From NCBI GenBank assembly GCA_964494735.1, contig CAZBSD010000016.1, forward strand, positions 1 to 49,038: 49,038 nucleotides of DNA, written 5' to 3'. The notes under the pieces were generated by a model, which saw only the letters and a program-made list of their open reading frames with translations, was not told the origin of the DNA and ran no database searches. Below, piece by piece: positions 14,752 to 22,350 of the stretch. The position numbers and the translations under genes were made by a program. The DNA is from PHAA01 sp964494735 (GTDB lineage Bacteria; Bacillota; Syntrophomonadia; Syntrophomonadales; Syntrophomonadaceae). The first letter of the stretch is position 1, and each line of letters opens with the position of its first letter.

Positions 14752-16041
14752 ATGACAGCATCACCGACCTACAATCCTTATGAGAACGCCCAGGCCCAAT
14801 TTGACCGGGTTGCGGAAGTCATCGGCCTTGATGAAGCTACCCGCCAATTACTGCGCCAGCCCATGAAGGAATACCATTTTACTATTCCGGTCAGAATGGA
14901 CGATGGCAGCACCCGGATATTCAATGGGTACCGGGTCAAACATAATGATGCGCGGGGCCCGGCCAAAGGCGGAATCCGTTTCCACCCGGAAGAGACCATA
15001 GACACGGTGAGGGCTTTGTCCATGTGGATGACTTGGAAGTGTGCGGTGGTCGATATCCCTCTGGGTGGCGGCAAAGGGGGAGTCATTTGCAATCCCCGCG
15101 ACCTGTCCGAAGGAGAGCAGGAGAGGTTGTGCCGCGGTTGGGTCCGCCAGGTAGCCAGGGATGTAGGTCCGGTCATTGATGTACCCGCACCGGATGTCAT
15201 GACCAATGCCAAACACATGTTGTGGATGCTGGATGAATTCGAAATGCTGCATGGAGGAAGATATCCCGGTTTCATTACCGGCAAACCGGTCGAGATGGGC
15301 GGGTCACTGGGACGGACGGAAGCCACCGGTTATGGTGTAGTCTACACCATCCGGGAGGCGCTGGAGGGAATGGGGATCGACATCAAGAATACCTCCGCCA
15401 GTATACAGGGCTGCGGCAACGTAGCTCAATATGCGGCCCAGTTGTACCAGGAACTGGGTGGCAATGTAGTGGCTATATCCTGTTGGGACCATACCGATCA
15501 GATGGCAGTTTCCTACACCAATGACGATGGACTGGATGCCCGTGAACTGCCTAATATTACCGACATGTATGGCAGCATCGATAAATCTAAAGCCTTAGAT
15601 CTAGGCTGTAAGGTTGCTCCCCAGAACTCATGGTTGGAGCAGGATGTCGATATTCTAATTCCAGCCGCCATGGAAAACCAGATAAACTTGGATAACGTGG
15701 GTAAGATAAGCAAACAGGTCAAGATCATCGCCGAAGGAGCCAATGGACCCATAAATACCTCCGCCGATGAAATTATCCGGCAAAGCGGGATTTTCGTAAT
15801 ACCTGATTTTCTGGCCAATGCCGGCGGAGTAACCTGCAGTTACTTTGAACAGGTTCAATCCAACGCCAACTATTACTGGGAGAAGGAAGAGGTACTCCAG
15901 AAGCTGGACCAGAAGATGACCTCAGCTTTCCGGGCTGTGCGGGATCTTTCCGAGCGCCACAAAATGTACACCCGCGACGCCGCCTATGTGATTTCCATCA
16001 ACCGGGTGGCCCACGCCGCCAAGATGCGCGGTTGGGTTTAG
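14752..16041 (+). CDS. gdhA: Glutamate dehydrogenase (Glu/Leu/Phe/Val family)
   Basis: The 429-aa protein interconverts glutamate and 2-oxoglutarate plus ammonia with NAD(P)H. The substrate-binding GPAKGGIRFHP (K72) and active-site IPLGGGKGGV (K108) motifs are present, followed by PAPDVMTNAKHMLWMLDEFE and a Rossmann domain starting at SIQGCGNVAQYAAQLY. IIAEGANGPI and IPDFLANAGGVTCSYFE close the family pattern. The length is that of the hexameric Firmicute enzymes. AAGGAGG lies 10 bases before the ATG. The cofactor preference cannot be called with confidence. It precedes the large ATP-grasp protein, with 50 bases between. Confidence 0.93.
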   Translation: MTASPTYNPYENAQAQFDRVAEVIGLDEATRQLLRQPMKEYHFTIPVRMDDGSTRIFNGYRVKHNDARGPAKGGIRFHPEETIDTVRALSMWMTWKCAVVDIPLGGGKGGVICNPRDLSEGEQERLCRGWVRQVARDVGPVIDVPAPDVMTNAKHMLWMLDEFEMLHGGRYPGFITGKPVEMGGSLGRTEATGYGVVYTIREALEGMGIDIKNTSASIQGCGNVAQYAAQLYQELGGNVVAISCWDHTDQMAVSYTNDDGLDARELPNITDMYGSIDKSKALDLGCKVAPQNSWLEQDVDILIPAAMENQINLDNVGKISKQVKIIAEGANGPINTSADEIIRQSGIFVIPDFLANAGGVTCSYFEQVQSNANYYWEKEEVLQKLDQKMTSAFRAVRDLSERHKMYTRDAAYVISINRVAHAAKMRGWV

Positions 16042-16091
16042 AACCGAAGCTGATAGTCAATAATCGCGACGACAGACCATAGGTGAATCCG

Positions 16092-19000
16092 ATGGATGAG
16101 TACGATCTGGGGAATGAATACAATCTGGCCAGTCTCAAGGAGAGGGCCAAGGAGCTCAACTGCCTGTATCAGGTCGATGAGATTCTCAATAACGAGCGGT
16201 TGTCCCTGCCGGAGATATTCCAGCAGATAACCCTCGTTATGCCCTCGGGCTGGCAATTCCCGCAGTTGTGCGGGGCGACCATCGTCTACGACAACTGCTG
16301 CTATATCACCCCTGGATTTGTCAGTTCGCAATGGTCTGACACCGCCCCCATCAAGGTGGGCGGGAAAGAAGCAGGGCGGATAACGGTGGTCTATCTGACC
16401 AAGGTGCAGCGCAGCCCGGAAGGTTACTTCCTGGAGAAGGAACGCAAGCTGCTCCGTACCATCGCCGAACGAATCGGCCGGACCATTCAGCACCGCTACA
16501 TGGAGCAGGTCATCAGCGAGTGGAATACCTCCAAAAGCGGCTTGTATCTCAGCGGGGAGCCACTCAACGAGTGGATGATCATCCTGGATTTGATAGGGCG
16601 TACCGACCAGAGCATGCTCCTGCACCTATGCCGGAAGATGATAAATTACTTGTATCTGAGCGGGGTCAAAGAGGCGGAGGAGGTGCTGTGGGCTTTCGGT
16701 GAAGGAACGCGTCTTTACACCGATACGGTAGAACAGAATTATCCTACCGAAAAATTCCCCCTTGGCAACCTGATCAGTATCACCAATCATACCTTCCAGA
16801 TAGCGGCCCGCCATCTGAGTGATGCGGAGATAGCGACCCGGGTCAGGAAATGGCTGCAGGAAGAGAAAGCTTATCCCCTGATCAAAGAGGTTGACCGCAT
16901 AAATGCCTCAGTGGCGGAGATCTGCAGATTGATAATCCGCTACCGGAATTCGGAGGACGGCAATGCCCTGCGCTATTCGCCCATGGAACACTGGTTGGTG
17001 GTAGCCCTGATAGCCCGCTTCCTATCCGACAAGCTGGAATTCATCAATATCGCCCGATCTGTTTTTGAGATAAACGACTTCTATGATATCGCCAGCCACT
17101 TGATTTACCCGGAAGGGAGCCATGGCAAGATCGGCGGCAAAGGCACCGGCCTGTTTCTAGCCCAGCAGATAATGGAGAAATCCAGCCAGGAAAATCCGGC
17201 TTTAAGCGGCATCAAGGTTCCCAAGACATGGTACATGGCTACCGACGCTTTGAAGGAATTTTTGCACCATAACCGGCTGGAGGAGCTGCGGGTGCAGAAG
17301 TATAAAGAGCTCTACGAGGTCCGACTTGACTACCCCAACATAGTTCATATCATGAAGAATTCGGAGTTTCCCACCGGGATCATCAAGAGTCTGGCCATGG
17401 CCCTGGATGATTTTGGCGAGGTGCCTTTGATCGTGCGCAGCTCCAGCTTGTTGGAAGACCAACTGGGAGCTGTCTTCTCCGGTAAATACAAGAGCCTCTT
17501 CCTGGCCAACCAGGGCAGCAAGCAGGAACGCCTGGAAAACCTCATCGACGCTATCATCGAGGTTTACGCTTCTGTATATAGTCCCAGTTCCATACAATAC
17601 CGGGCTGAGCGCGGGCTGCTGGATTATCCTGAAGAGATGGGGATCCTCATCCAGGAGGTGGTAGGGACCCGGGTAGGACCATATTTCTTCCCGGTCTATT
17701 CCGGGGTAGCCTTCAGCAACAATGAGTTTCGCTGGTCCTCGCGTATTAAGCGTGAAGATGGATTGGTACGGATGGTGATGGGCCTGGGAACTCGGGCGGT
17801 GGACCGCCTCACCGATGATTTCCCGGTACTGGTGTCTCCCGGCCGGCCCCGCCTGCCGGTCAATACGGTGCCAGAGGAGATAAGGCGCTATGCGCCCAAA
17901 AAGGCGGATGTCATCAACCTGGAGAAGAACATAGTGGAGACAGTAGAAATATCAACGCTCTTAAGAGAATGGGGGCAATTGATTCCGCAGGTTCATAAGG
18001 TAACGTCGGTCTATGAGCAGGATTATGTGCGTAAGGCCACCGTTTTCAGCGTGGACTTCGCCCAGGATGAGTTACTGGTGACCTTCGATGGGCTGGTCTC
18101 CGATACCCCTTTTATGAAACAGATGCATCTTATGATGAAAGTGCTGCAGGACAAAATAGGAGTCCCAGTGGACATCGAGTTTGCGTCCGATGGTGAACAT
18201 TTCTACCTTCTGCAGTGCCGTCCGCAGAGTTTCAGCAAGGCCATTGCGCCAGCTGCTATTCCTAAAGACATCCCCAACCGTGATATATTGTTTTCCGCCC
18301 ATCGGTATGTCTCCAACGGCTATATCAGAGACATATCGCATATCGTCTATATCGACCCGGACGGTTACAACCAGCTGCAGAAGCTGGAGGACCTGATCAA
18401 CGTGGGACGGGCGGTGGGCAAACTCAACCTGCTTTTGCCCAAGCACCACTTCGTGTTGATGGGGCCGGGACGCTGGGGCAGCCGCGGCGATATCCGCCTG
18501 GGGGTTCAGGTTAGCTACGCTGATATAAACAATACCGCGGCTTTGATCGAGATAGCCCGCCAGAAATTAAGATACATGCCGGAATTATCGTTTGGCACTC
18601 ATTTCTTCCAGGACCTGGTGGAGTCCAACATACGCTATCTGCCATTATATCCAGACAGTGATGAAGTCATATTCAAAGAATCCTTTTTCCGCCGCTCCGA
18701 CAACCTGCTGCGCTGGCTGTTGCCGGAGTTTGCCTATCTGGATGAGGTGATCAGGGTCATCGATGTGCCGGCCGAGTATGAGGGTCAGGTGGTAAACATC
18801 GCTATGAACTCCGAACTGGAGGAGGCTATTGCCTATCTGGGGCCGACCTTTGCGCGCGAAGACAGCGTCGCCCCAGCGGATTTTCCGATTCTGGAGAAAC
18901 GGCCCGATGCGATTAGAGACGAAAAATATTGGCGCTGGCGTCATCACATGGCGGAGCGCATCGCCGCCACCTTGGACATGGAGCGCTTTGGAATCAGGGC

Positions 19001-19295
19001 CATCTATTTGTTCGGGAGTACCAGCAGCGGGGAAGCCGGTCCCGGCAGCGATATTGATCTGATTATCCATTTCCGGGGATCTGAGACCCAACAGGAGGCC
19101 CTGATGTTGTGGATGGACGGTTGGAGCCGCAGTCTGGCCGAGATGAATTATCTGAAGACGGGTTATACCTCAAAGGGATTGTTGGATATCCATATCGTCA
19201 CCGATGAAGATATCGCCAACAAATCGTCCTACGCTATCAAGATAGGAGCCATCACTGATCCGGCTTATTTGCTGAGAGAGCGCGTCGATTCCTGA
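16092..19295 (+). CDS. PPDK-type ATP-grasp protein with a C-terminal nucleotidyltransferase domain
   Basis: A 1067-aa multidomain cytoplasmic protein. Residues ~1-150 look like a GAF-type sensor (LASLKERAKELNCLYQVDEI ...). Residues ~345-712 are the PEP/pyruvate-binding ATP-grasp of PPDK/PEP synthase: GKIGGKGTGLFLAQQIM, PLIVRSSSLLEDQLGAVFSG, YFLLQCRPQSF-like YLLQCRPQS. Residues ~715-940 (LMGPGRWGSRGDIRLGVQVS, YADINNTAALIEIAR, LSFGTHFFQDLVESNIRYLP) are a conserved domain I know only from such proteins. Residues ~960-1050 carry a Pol-beta-type nucleotidyltransferase signature, LFGSTSSGEAGPGSDIDLII (GS at 975-976, D987, D989). The phospho-His and PEP-barrel domains of real PEP synthase are missing, so it is not a PEP synthase. 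AGGTGA favours ATG 16092 over GTG 16083. Role unknown; perhaps regulatory phosphotransfer or nucleotidylation. Confidence 0.85.
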   Translation: MDEYDLGNEYNLASLKERAKELNCLYQVDEILNNERLSLPEIFQQITLVMPSGWQFPQLCGATIVYDNCCYITPGFVSSQWSDTAPIKVGGKEAGRITVVYLTKVQRSPEGYFLEKERKLLRTIAERIGRTIQHRYMEQVISEWNTSKSGLYLSGEPLNEWMIILDLIGRTDQSMLLHLCRKMINYLYLSGVKEAEEVLWAFGEGTRLYTDTVEQNYPTEKFPLGNLISITNHTFQIAARHLSDAEIATRVRKWLQEEKAYPLIKEVDRINASVAEICRLIIRYRNSEDGNALRYSPMEHWLVVALIARFLSDKLEFINIARSVFEINDFYDIASHLIYPEGSHGKIGGKGTGLFLAQQIMEKSSQENPALSGIKVPKTWYMATDALKEFLHHNRLEELRVQKYKELYEVRLDYPNIVHIMKNSEFPTGIIKSLAMALDDFGEVPLIVRSSSLLEDQLGAVFSGKYKSLFLANQGSKQERLENLIDAIIEVYASVYSPSSIQYRAERGLLDYPEEMGILIQEVVGTRVGPYFFPVYSGVAFSNNEFRWSSRIKREDGLVRMVMGLGTRAVDRLTDDFPVLVSPGRPRLPVNTVPEEIRRYAPKKADVINLEKNIVETVEISTLLREWGQLIPQVHKVTSVYEQDYVRKATVFSVDFAQDELLVTFDGLVSDTPFMKQMHLMMKVLQDKIGVPVDIEFASDGEHFYLLQCRPQSFSKAIAPAAIPKDIPNRDILFSAHRYVSNGYIRDISHIVYIDPDGYNQLQKLEDLINVGRAVGKLNLLLPKHHFVLMGPGRWGSRGDIRLGVQVSYADINNTAALIEIARQKLRYMPELSFGTHFFQDLVESNIRYLPLYPDSDEVIFKESFFRRSDNLLRWLLPEFAYLDEVIRVIDVPAEYEGQVVNIAMNSELEEAIAYLGPTFAREDSVAPADFPILEKRPDAIRDEKYWRWRHHMAERIAATLDMERFGIRAIYLFGSTSSGEAGPGSDIDLIIHFRGSETQQEALMLWMDGWSRSLAEMNYLKTGYTSKGLLDIHIVTDEDIANKSSYAIKIGAITDPAYLLRERVDS

Positions 19296-19337
19296 AGATC
19301 CGATATCAGGGATAAGGATCAGTATATCGCAATGAAC

Positions 19338-19384
19338 AAGAGGCTGTCTCCGATCCGGAAAGGGATCGAGGGCAGCCTTCTTGG
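19338..19384 (+). terminator. Strong hairpin terminator
   Basis: AGGCTG-T-CTC-C-GATCC (from 19341) pairs with GGATC-GAG-G-GCAGCCT (to ~19378), followed by TCTTGGTCTT. It closes the gdh/ATP-grasp region and can also serve the convergent diaminopimelate dehydrogenase gene. Confidence 0.7.
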
Positions 19385-19411
19385 TCTTGGTAAGTTTAAG
19401 CCCTGCAGCTC

Positions 19412-20320
19412 TTAAACCAGCTGACGGATGATGTCATCCGGCTCGCCGTACATAAAATCGATAATGGGAATCTGGATCATGGTGTAGGCACCTGGTTTCT
19501 GCTTCAAACTGGCCCGGGCGGCCGCCACCATGATCTGGGCGGTCAGGGCCGGATTATTTATCTTCATACCAAAACTGAGCAATTGATTATGGGTCAATCC
19601 CGAAACCCCTTTGCGTTCCATGTTCACCCCATGGCCCATATCCAGCAACATCTCCACGTCCGCTACCTGATTCACGATGGTCTCATCCTTGGTGAAATAA
19701 GCATCTCGCTTGATAGCAGCGGCAACTTCCTCAAACTCCGCCCCTGGTTCCAGCTGCACATAAACCATCCGGCGATGTACTCCGGTGCCCACCGGAATAG
19801 TCATGGAAAGGGCATTGGCTACCCCGGGAATGGCCTTGGCTGCCACCGAGTGGCCCATGCTCATGCCGGGTCCGAAGTTGGTATACGTTAAACCGCGGGG
19901 AACCATGAATTCGAACATGCAGCGGACCATGGAATCGGAGCCGGGGTCCCATCCGGCCGAATTCACGGCTACCGCATCATGGGCCTTGGCTATTTGGTCC
20001 AACTGAAGCCGGAGGTCAGCCAATTGGCCGTGGATATCGTAGCTGTCGACGGTGTTGATACCCATAGTCAGCAAACGGGGAGCGACTTGGGGGACGGCTC
20101 GGGTCGGGATACACAACAGGGCCACATCGACATCGCCCAGCTCCTCGATGGCGGAGACCAGGTTGTGTTGGCGGGCTATGGATAGGAACGGTTCCTTCAA
20201 TGCACCTGATTGTTCGACGATCCCAGCCAGCTCCATGTCAGGTGATGCCTGCACCGCCTCCGCCGCATATCTGCCCACATTGCCAAATCCCAAGACTGCT
20301 GCCTTAATCTTGTTTATCAT
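19412..20320 (-). CDS. ddh: meso-Diaminopimelate D-dehydrogenase, Symbiobacterium type
   Basis: The 302-aa enzyme reversibly converts tetrahydrodipicolinate, ammonia and NADPH to meso-diaminopimelate, a one-step branch of lysine/peptidoglycan precursor synthesis. The N-terminal Rossmann motif is VLGFGNVGRYAAEAV. LLCIPTRAVPQVAPRLLTMG, NTVDSYDIHGQLADLR, SAGWDPGSDSMVRCMFEFM, TNFGPGMSMGHSVAAKAIPG, MERKGVSGLTHNQLLSFGMK and INNPALTAQIMVAAARA match the Symbiobacterium thermophilum-type (type II) enzyme better than the Corynebacterium type. ATG 20320 follows AGGGGTG; a longer frame to 20386 has no support. A shared terminator lies downstream. Confidence 0.88.
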   Translation of the reverse strand: MINKIKAAVLGFGNVGRYAAEAVQASPDMELAGIVEQSGALKEPFLSIARQHNLVSAIEELGDVDVALLCIPTRAVPQVAPRLLTMGINTVDSYDIHGQLADLRLQLDQIAKAHDAVAVNSAGWDPGSDSMVRCMFEFMVPRGLTYTNFGPGMSMGHSVAAKAIPGVANALSMTIPVGTGVHRRMVYVQLEPGAEFEEVAAAIKRDAYFTKDETIVNQVADVEMLLDMGHGVNMERKGVSGLTHNQLLSFGMKINNPALTAQIMVAAARASLKQKPGAYTMIQIPIIDFMYGEPDDIIRQLV

Positions 20321-20456
20321 CAATACACCCCTGTTCAACAATATTATTACATCCATAGCATATAAAAATGTATCCACTGATGGCAAGAAATTATACTGTA
20401 TACATCATGGCGAGTGCCTACACGTCTATAGTATGGCCGGGCTGCGCCGATAGTCT

Positions 20457-20485
20457 TTGTAACATAATTCCATATGCATTAGAAT
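20457..20485 (+). promoter_or_regulatory. Promoter of the degV-type gene
   Basis: TTGTAA (20457-20462), a 17-base spacer and TAGAAT (20480-20485) make a good sigma-A promoter, 82 bases before the start codon. The intergenic space is shared with the divergent diaminopimelate dehydrogenase gene, whose own promoter I could not place. Confidence 0.6.
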
Positions 20486-20567
20486 CTATCTAAAGGGATG
20501 TTCTTGGTGAACACCGCTAACCAGAGAGGTTGGCACTGACTCTTTATAAATGGGAGGAGAATCCGGT

Positions 20568-21461
20568 ATGGCTGTGAAGGTAGTAACTGATAGCACCGCT
20601 TATTTGGGCCACCACCAGCAACAAGAACTGGGTATCCGGGTCATACCACTTAGCGTGCACTTCAACGATGAATCGTTGGTGGAGACGGAGACGGATTATG
20701 ACTATTTCTATGCGAAGATCGAAAGGACCGGGGAAATACCAACTTCCTCCCAACCTTCCAGCGGTGAACTTAATAGAATTTTCAAAGAGATAGTAGAGTC
20801 CGGAGACCAAGTACTGGCAATCTTTATCTCCTCAGCTATGAGCGGAACCTACGATACGGCAGTGAGCGTGAAAGAACAGCTTACCCAGGAGATACCGGGT
20901 GCCAGGATAGAGGTGATCGACTCCTGTACCAATTGCATGGCGTTGGGATTACAGGTACTGGCGGCGGCCCGCTGCAGTCAGGCCGGGGGGGACATGGAAA
21001 GCGCGATAAGGGCCGCGGGGTCTGTTCGGGAGAGAGTGAACTTTTATTTTGTACCGGAGACCCTGGAATATCTGAGGAAGGGTGGCCGCATTGGGACCGC
21101 TTCGGCGTTATTGGGCACCCTATTGAAGATCCGCCCCATTTTGACAGTGGATATGGGCAACGGGATGACTCACTTGTGGGGCAAGGCCCGCGGAACATCA
21201 GCAGCCGTGCAGAGGATGCTGGAACTGTTGGAAGCCGATGCCCGGCGATATGGTTTGCAGGAGATAATCATCCATCACATCAATGCTCTGGGGCGGGCCG
21301 AGGAGTTAAAAAGCCGGTTAGCGGCGGATTATCGGTGCCCCATCACTCTATGTACGATCGGGCCGGTGATAGGACTGCATACCGGATTGGGGACGGTCGG
21401 GGTGGTGTATACTACTGAATCGGCACCAGACGTGACAGCAATTGCTGGGACGACTAAATGA
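20568..21461 (+). CDS. DegV family fatty-acid-binding protein
   Basis: The 297-aa protein shows the DegV signatures VKVVTDSTAYL, IPLSVHFNDE, PTSSQPSSGELNRIFKEIVE, AIFISSAMSGTYDTAVSVKE, VIDSCTNCMALGLQVLAAAR, FVPETLEYLRKGGRIGTASA and a C-terminal GPVIGLHTGLGTVGVVY. FakB-type members bind a fatty acid and present it to the FakA kinase; no fakA is in view. The usual 'MG(L/M)G' in the DS(mid) motif is replaced by CTNCMALG, which may alter ligand choice. ATG 20568 is favoured by GGGAGGAG 10 bases upstream. Confidence 0.9.
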   Translation: MAVKVVTDSTAYLGHHQQQELGIRVIPLSVHFNDESLVETETDYDYFYAKIERTGEIPTSSQPSSGELNRIFKEIVESGDQVLAIFISSAMSGTYDTAVSVKEQLTQEIPGARIEVIDSCTNCMALGLQVLAAARCSQAGGDMESAIRAAGSVRERVNFYFVPETLEYLRKGGRIGTASALLGTLLKIRPILTVDMGNGMTHLWGKARGTSAAVQRMLELLEADARRYGLQEIIIHHINALGRAEELKSRLAADYRCPITLCTIGPVIGLHTGLGTVGVVYTTESAPDVTAIAGTTK

Positions 21462-21628
21462 ATATTAAGAACCAGGTTGGACCAAGCATTTATCCAAGGC
21501 TGCGCTATAAGCTGGCAGCGTGTTGGGGCCAAAGGGATTAACCGATAAAGAAATGATGCGTGACCGGATGATGAATCGATGCGGCTTATGGGGAACGCTG
21601 CTATCGAGAGGAAGATTGAAAAGTTATA

Positions 21629-21844
21629 GGGGATGGCGGAACAATACTCTGCCATCCCTCAGACCGTCAAAAAAAGGCCCATAGCTGCGTTAATACGAAA
21701 TCCCCGTTCAATCGACGTACCTCATGTACGCCTTAATCACGGGGCTCCCGAATGCCTTGCTCTAAGCCTTTTTTGCTCGGTCTGCCTGAATGTAACTTAT
21801 TTGACACCCTGAGGGGATGGCAGAAAGATACTCTGCCATCCCCT
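21629..21844 (+). repeat. 216-bp palindromic, MITE-like element
   Basis: Both ends are hairpins built from the same unit: GGGATGGCGGA/TCTGCCATCCC at 21630-21658 and GGGGATGGCAGA/TCTGCCATCCCC at 21813-21844 (perfect 12-bp stem). Between them a second long inverted structure runs from AAAAAAAGGC (21669) to GCCTTTTTT (about 21772), with inner pairs TCCCCG/CGGGG and GTAC-CTCAT-GTAC. The outer flanks CCCTCAG and CTGAGGG are also inverted. No protein is encoded. The end hairpins can act as terminators for degV (left) and the ferritin-like gene (right). The rest of 21462-21859 shows nothing. Confidence 0.6.
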
Positions 21845-21859
21845 GGTCACTTAAGGTGG

Positions 21860-22174
21860 TTACTGCAAAGGCTGTTGGAAGTTCTGGGTTTGCTGGTCCT
21901 GGATCTTCTTTATGCCTTGCTGTACATAGTCCTCCTGACCAGGATCGAGCATCATCATCAATTGCTGCAGTTCTCCAACGTGGCGCCTTTCCTCGTTGGC
22001 GATATGGGTCAGTATCTTTTTTACCCTTTGGTCGTCGGTGGCCTGGATATGGGACTCATAACCCATGATGGCCTCCAGTTCTCCGGCCATGTCCACCCGC
22101 AGGGCTTGCAGCAGCTCGGGGGTGCTAAGTTGCCTGGGGATGTTACCAACAAAGGGATCTCCTAACAGGGCCAA
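21860..22174 (-). CDS. Encapsulated-ferritin-like (EncFtn/rubrerythrin-type) protein
   Basis: A 104-aa two-helix ferritin-like protein. E32 and the ExxH pair E62/H65 fall at the numbers of the ferroxidase ligands in Rhodospirillum EncFtn, and E34 matches an entry-site acid, while the second (E31) is Gly here. Such proteins dimerise to form a di-iron site and oxidise Fe(II), normally inside an encapsulin shell. No encapsulin gene is in the window, and the tail (ends QNFQQPLQ) shows no GSL-type cargo peptide, so shell loading is doubtful. Start is TTG, 8 bases after AGAGGTGAT. The perfect hairpin at 21813-21844 lies just downstream. Confidence 0.75.
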   Translation of the reverse strand: MALLGDPFVGNIPRQLSTPELLQALRVDMAGELEAIMGYESHIQATDDQRVKKILTHIANEERRHVGELQQLMMMLDPGQEDYVQQGIKKIQDQQTQNFQQPLQ

Positions 22175-22350
22175 AATCTATCACCTCTCTTTTGCCTATT
22201 ATTCTGCCCCAAGGAGCGCTTAATATTGCGGCACCCCAAATCTTTTCGAAAAGAATGATATTGATGGCGGGCAGTATCTGACTGGCCCGAGTGTTTATGC
22301 TATTATGCAAGTGATTATCTTGCAGACTGATGATTCCCAGGAGAGACAAC

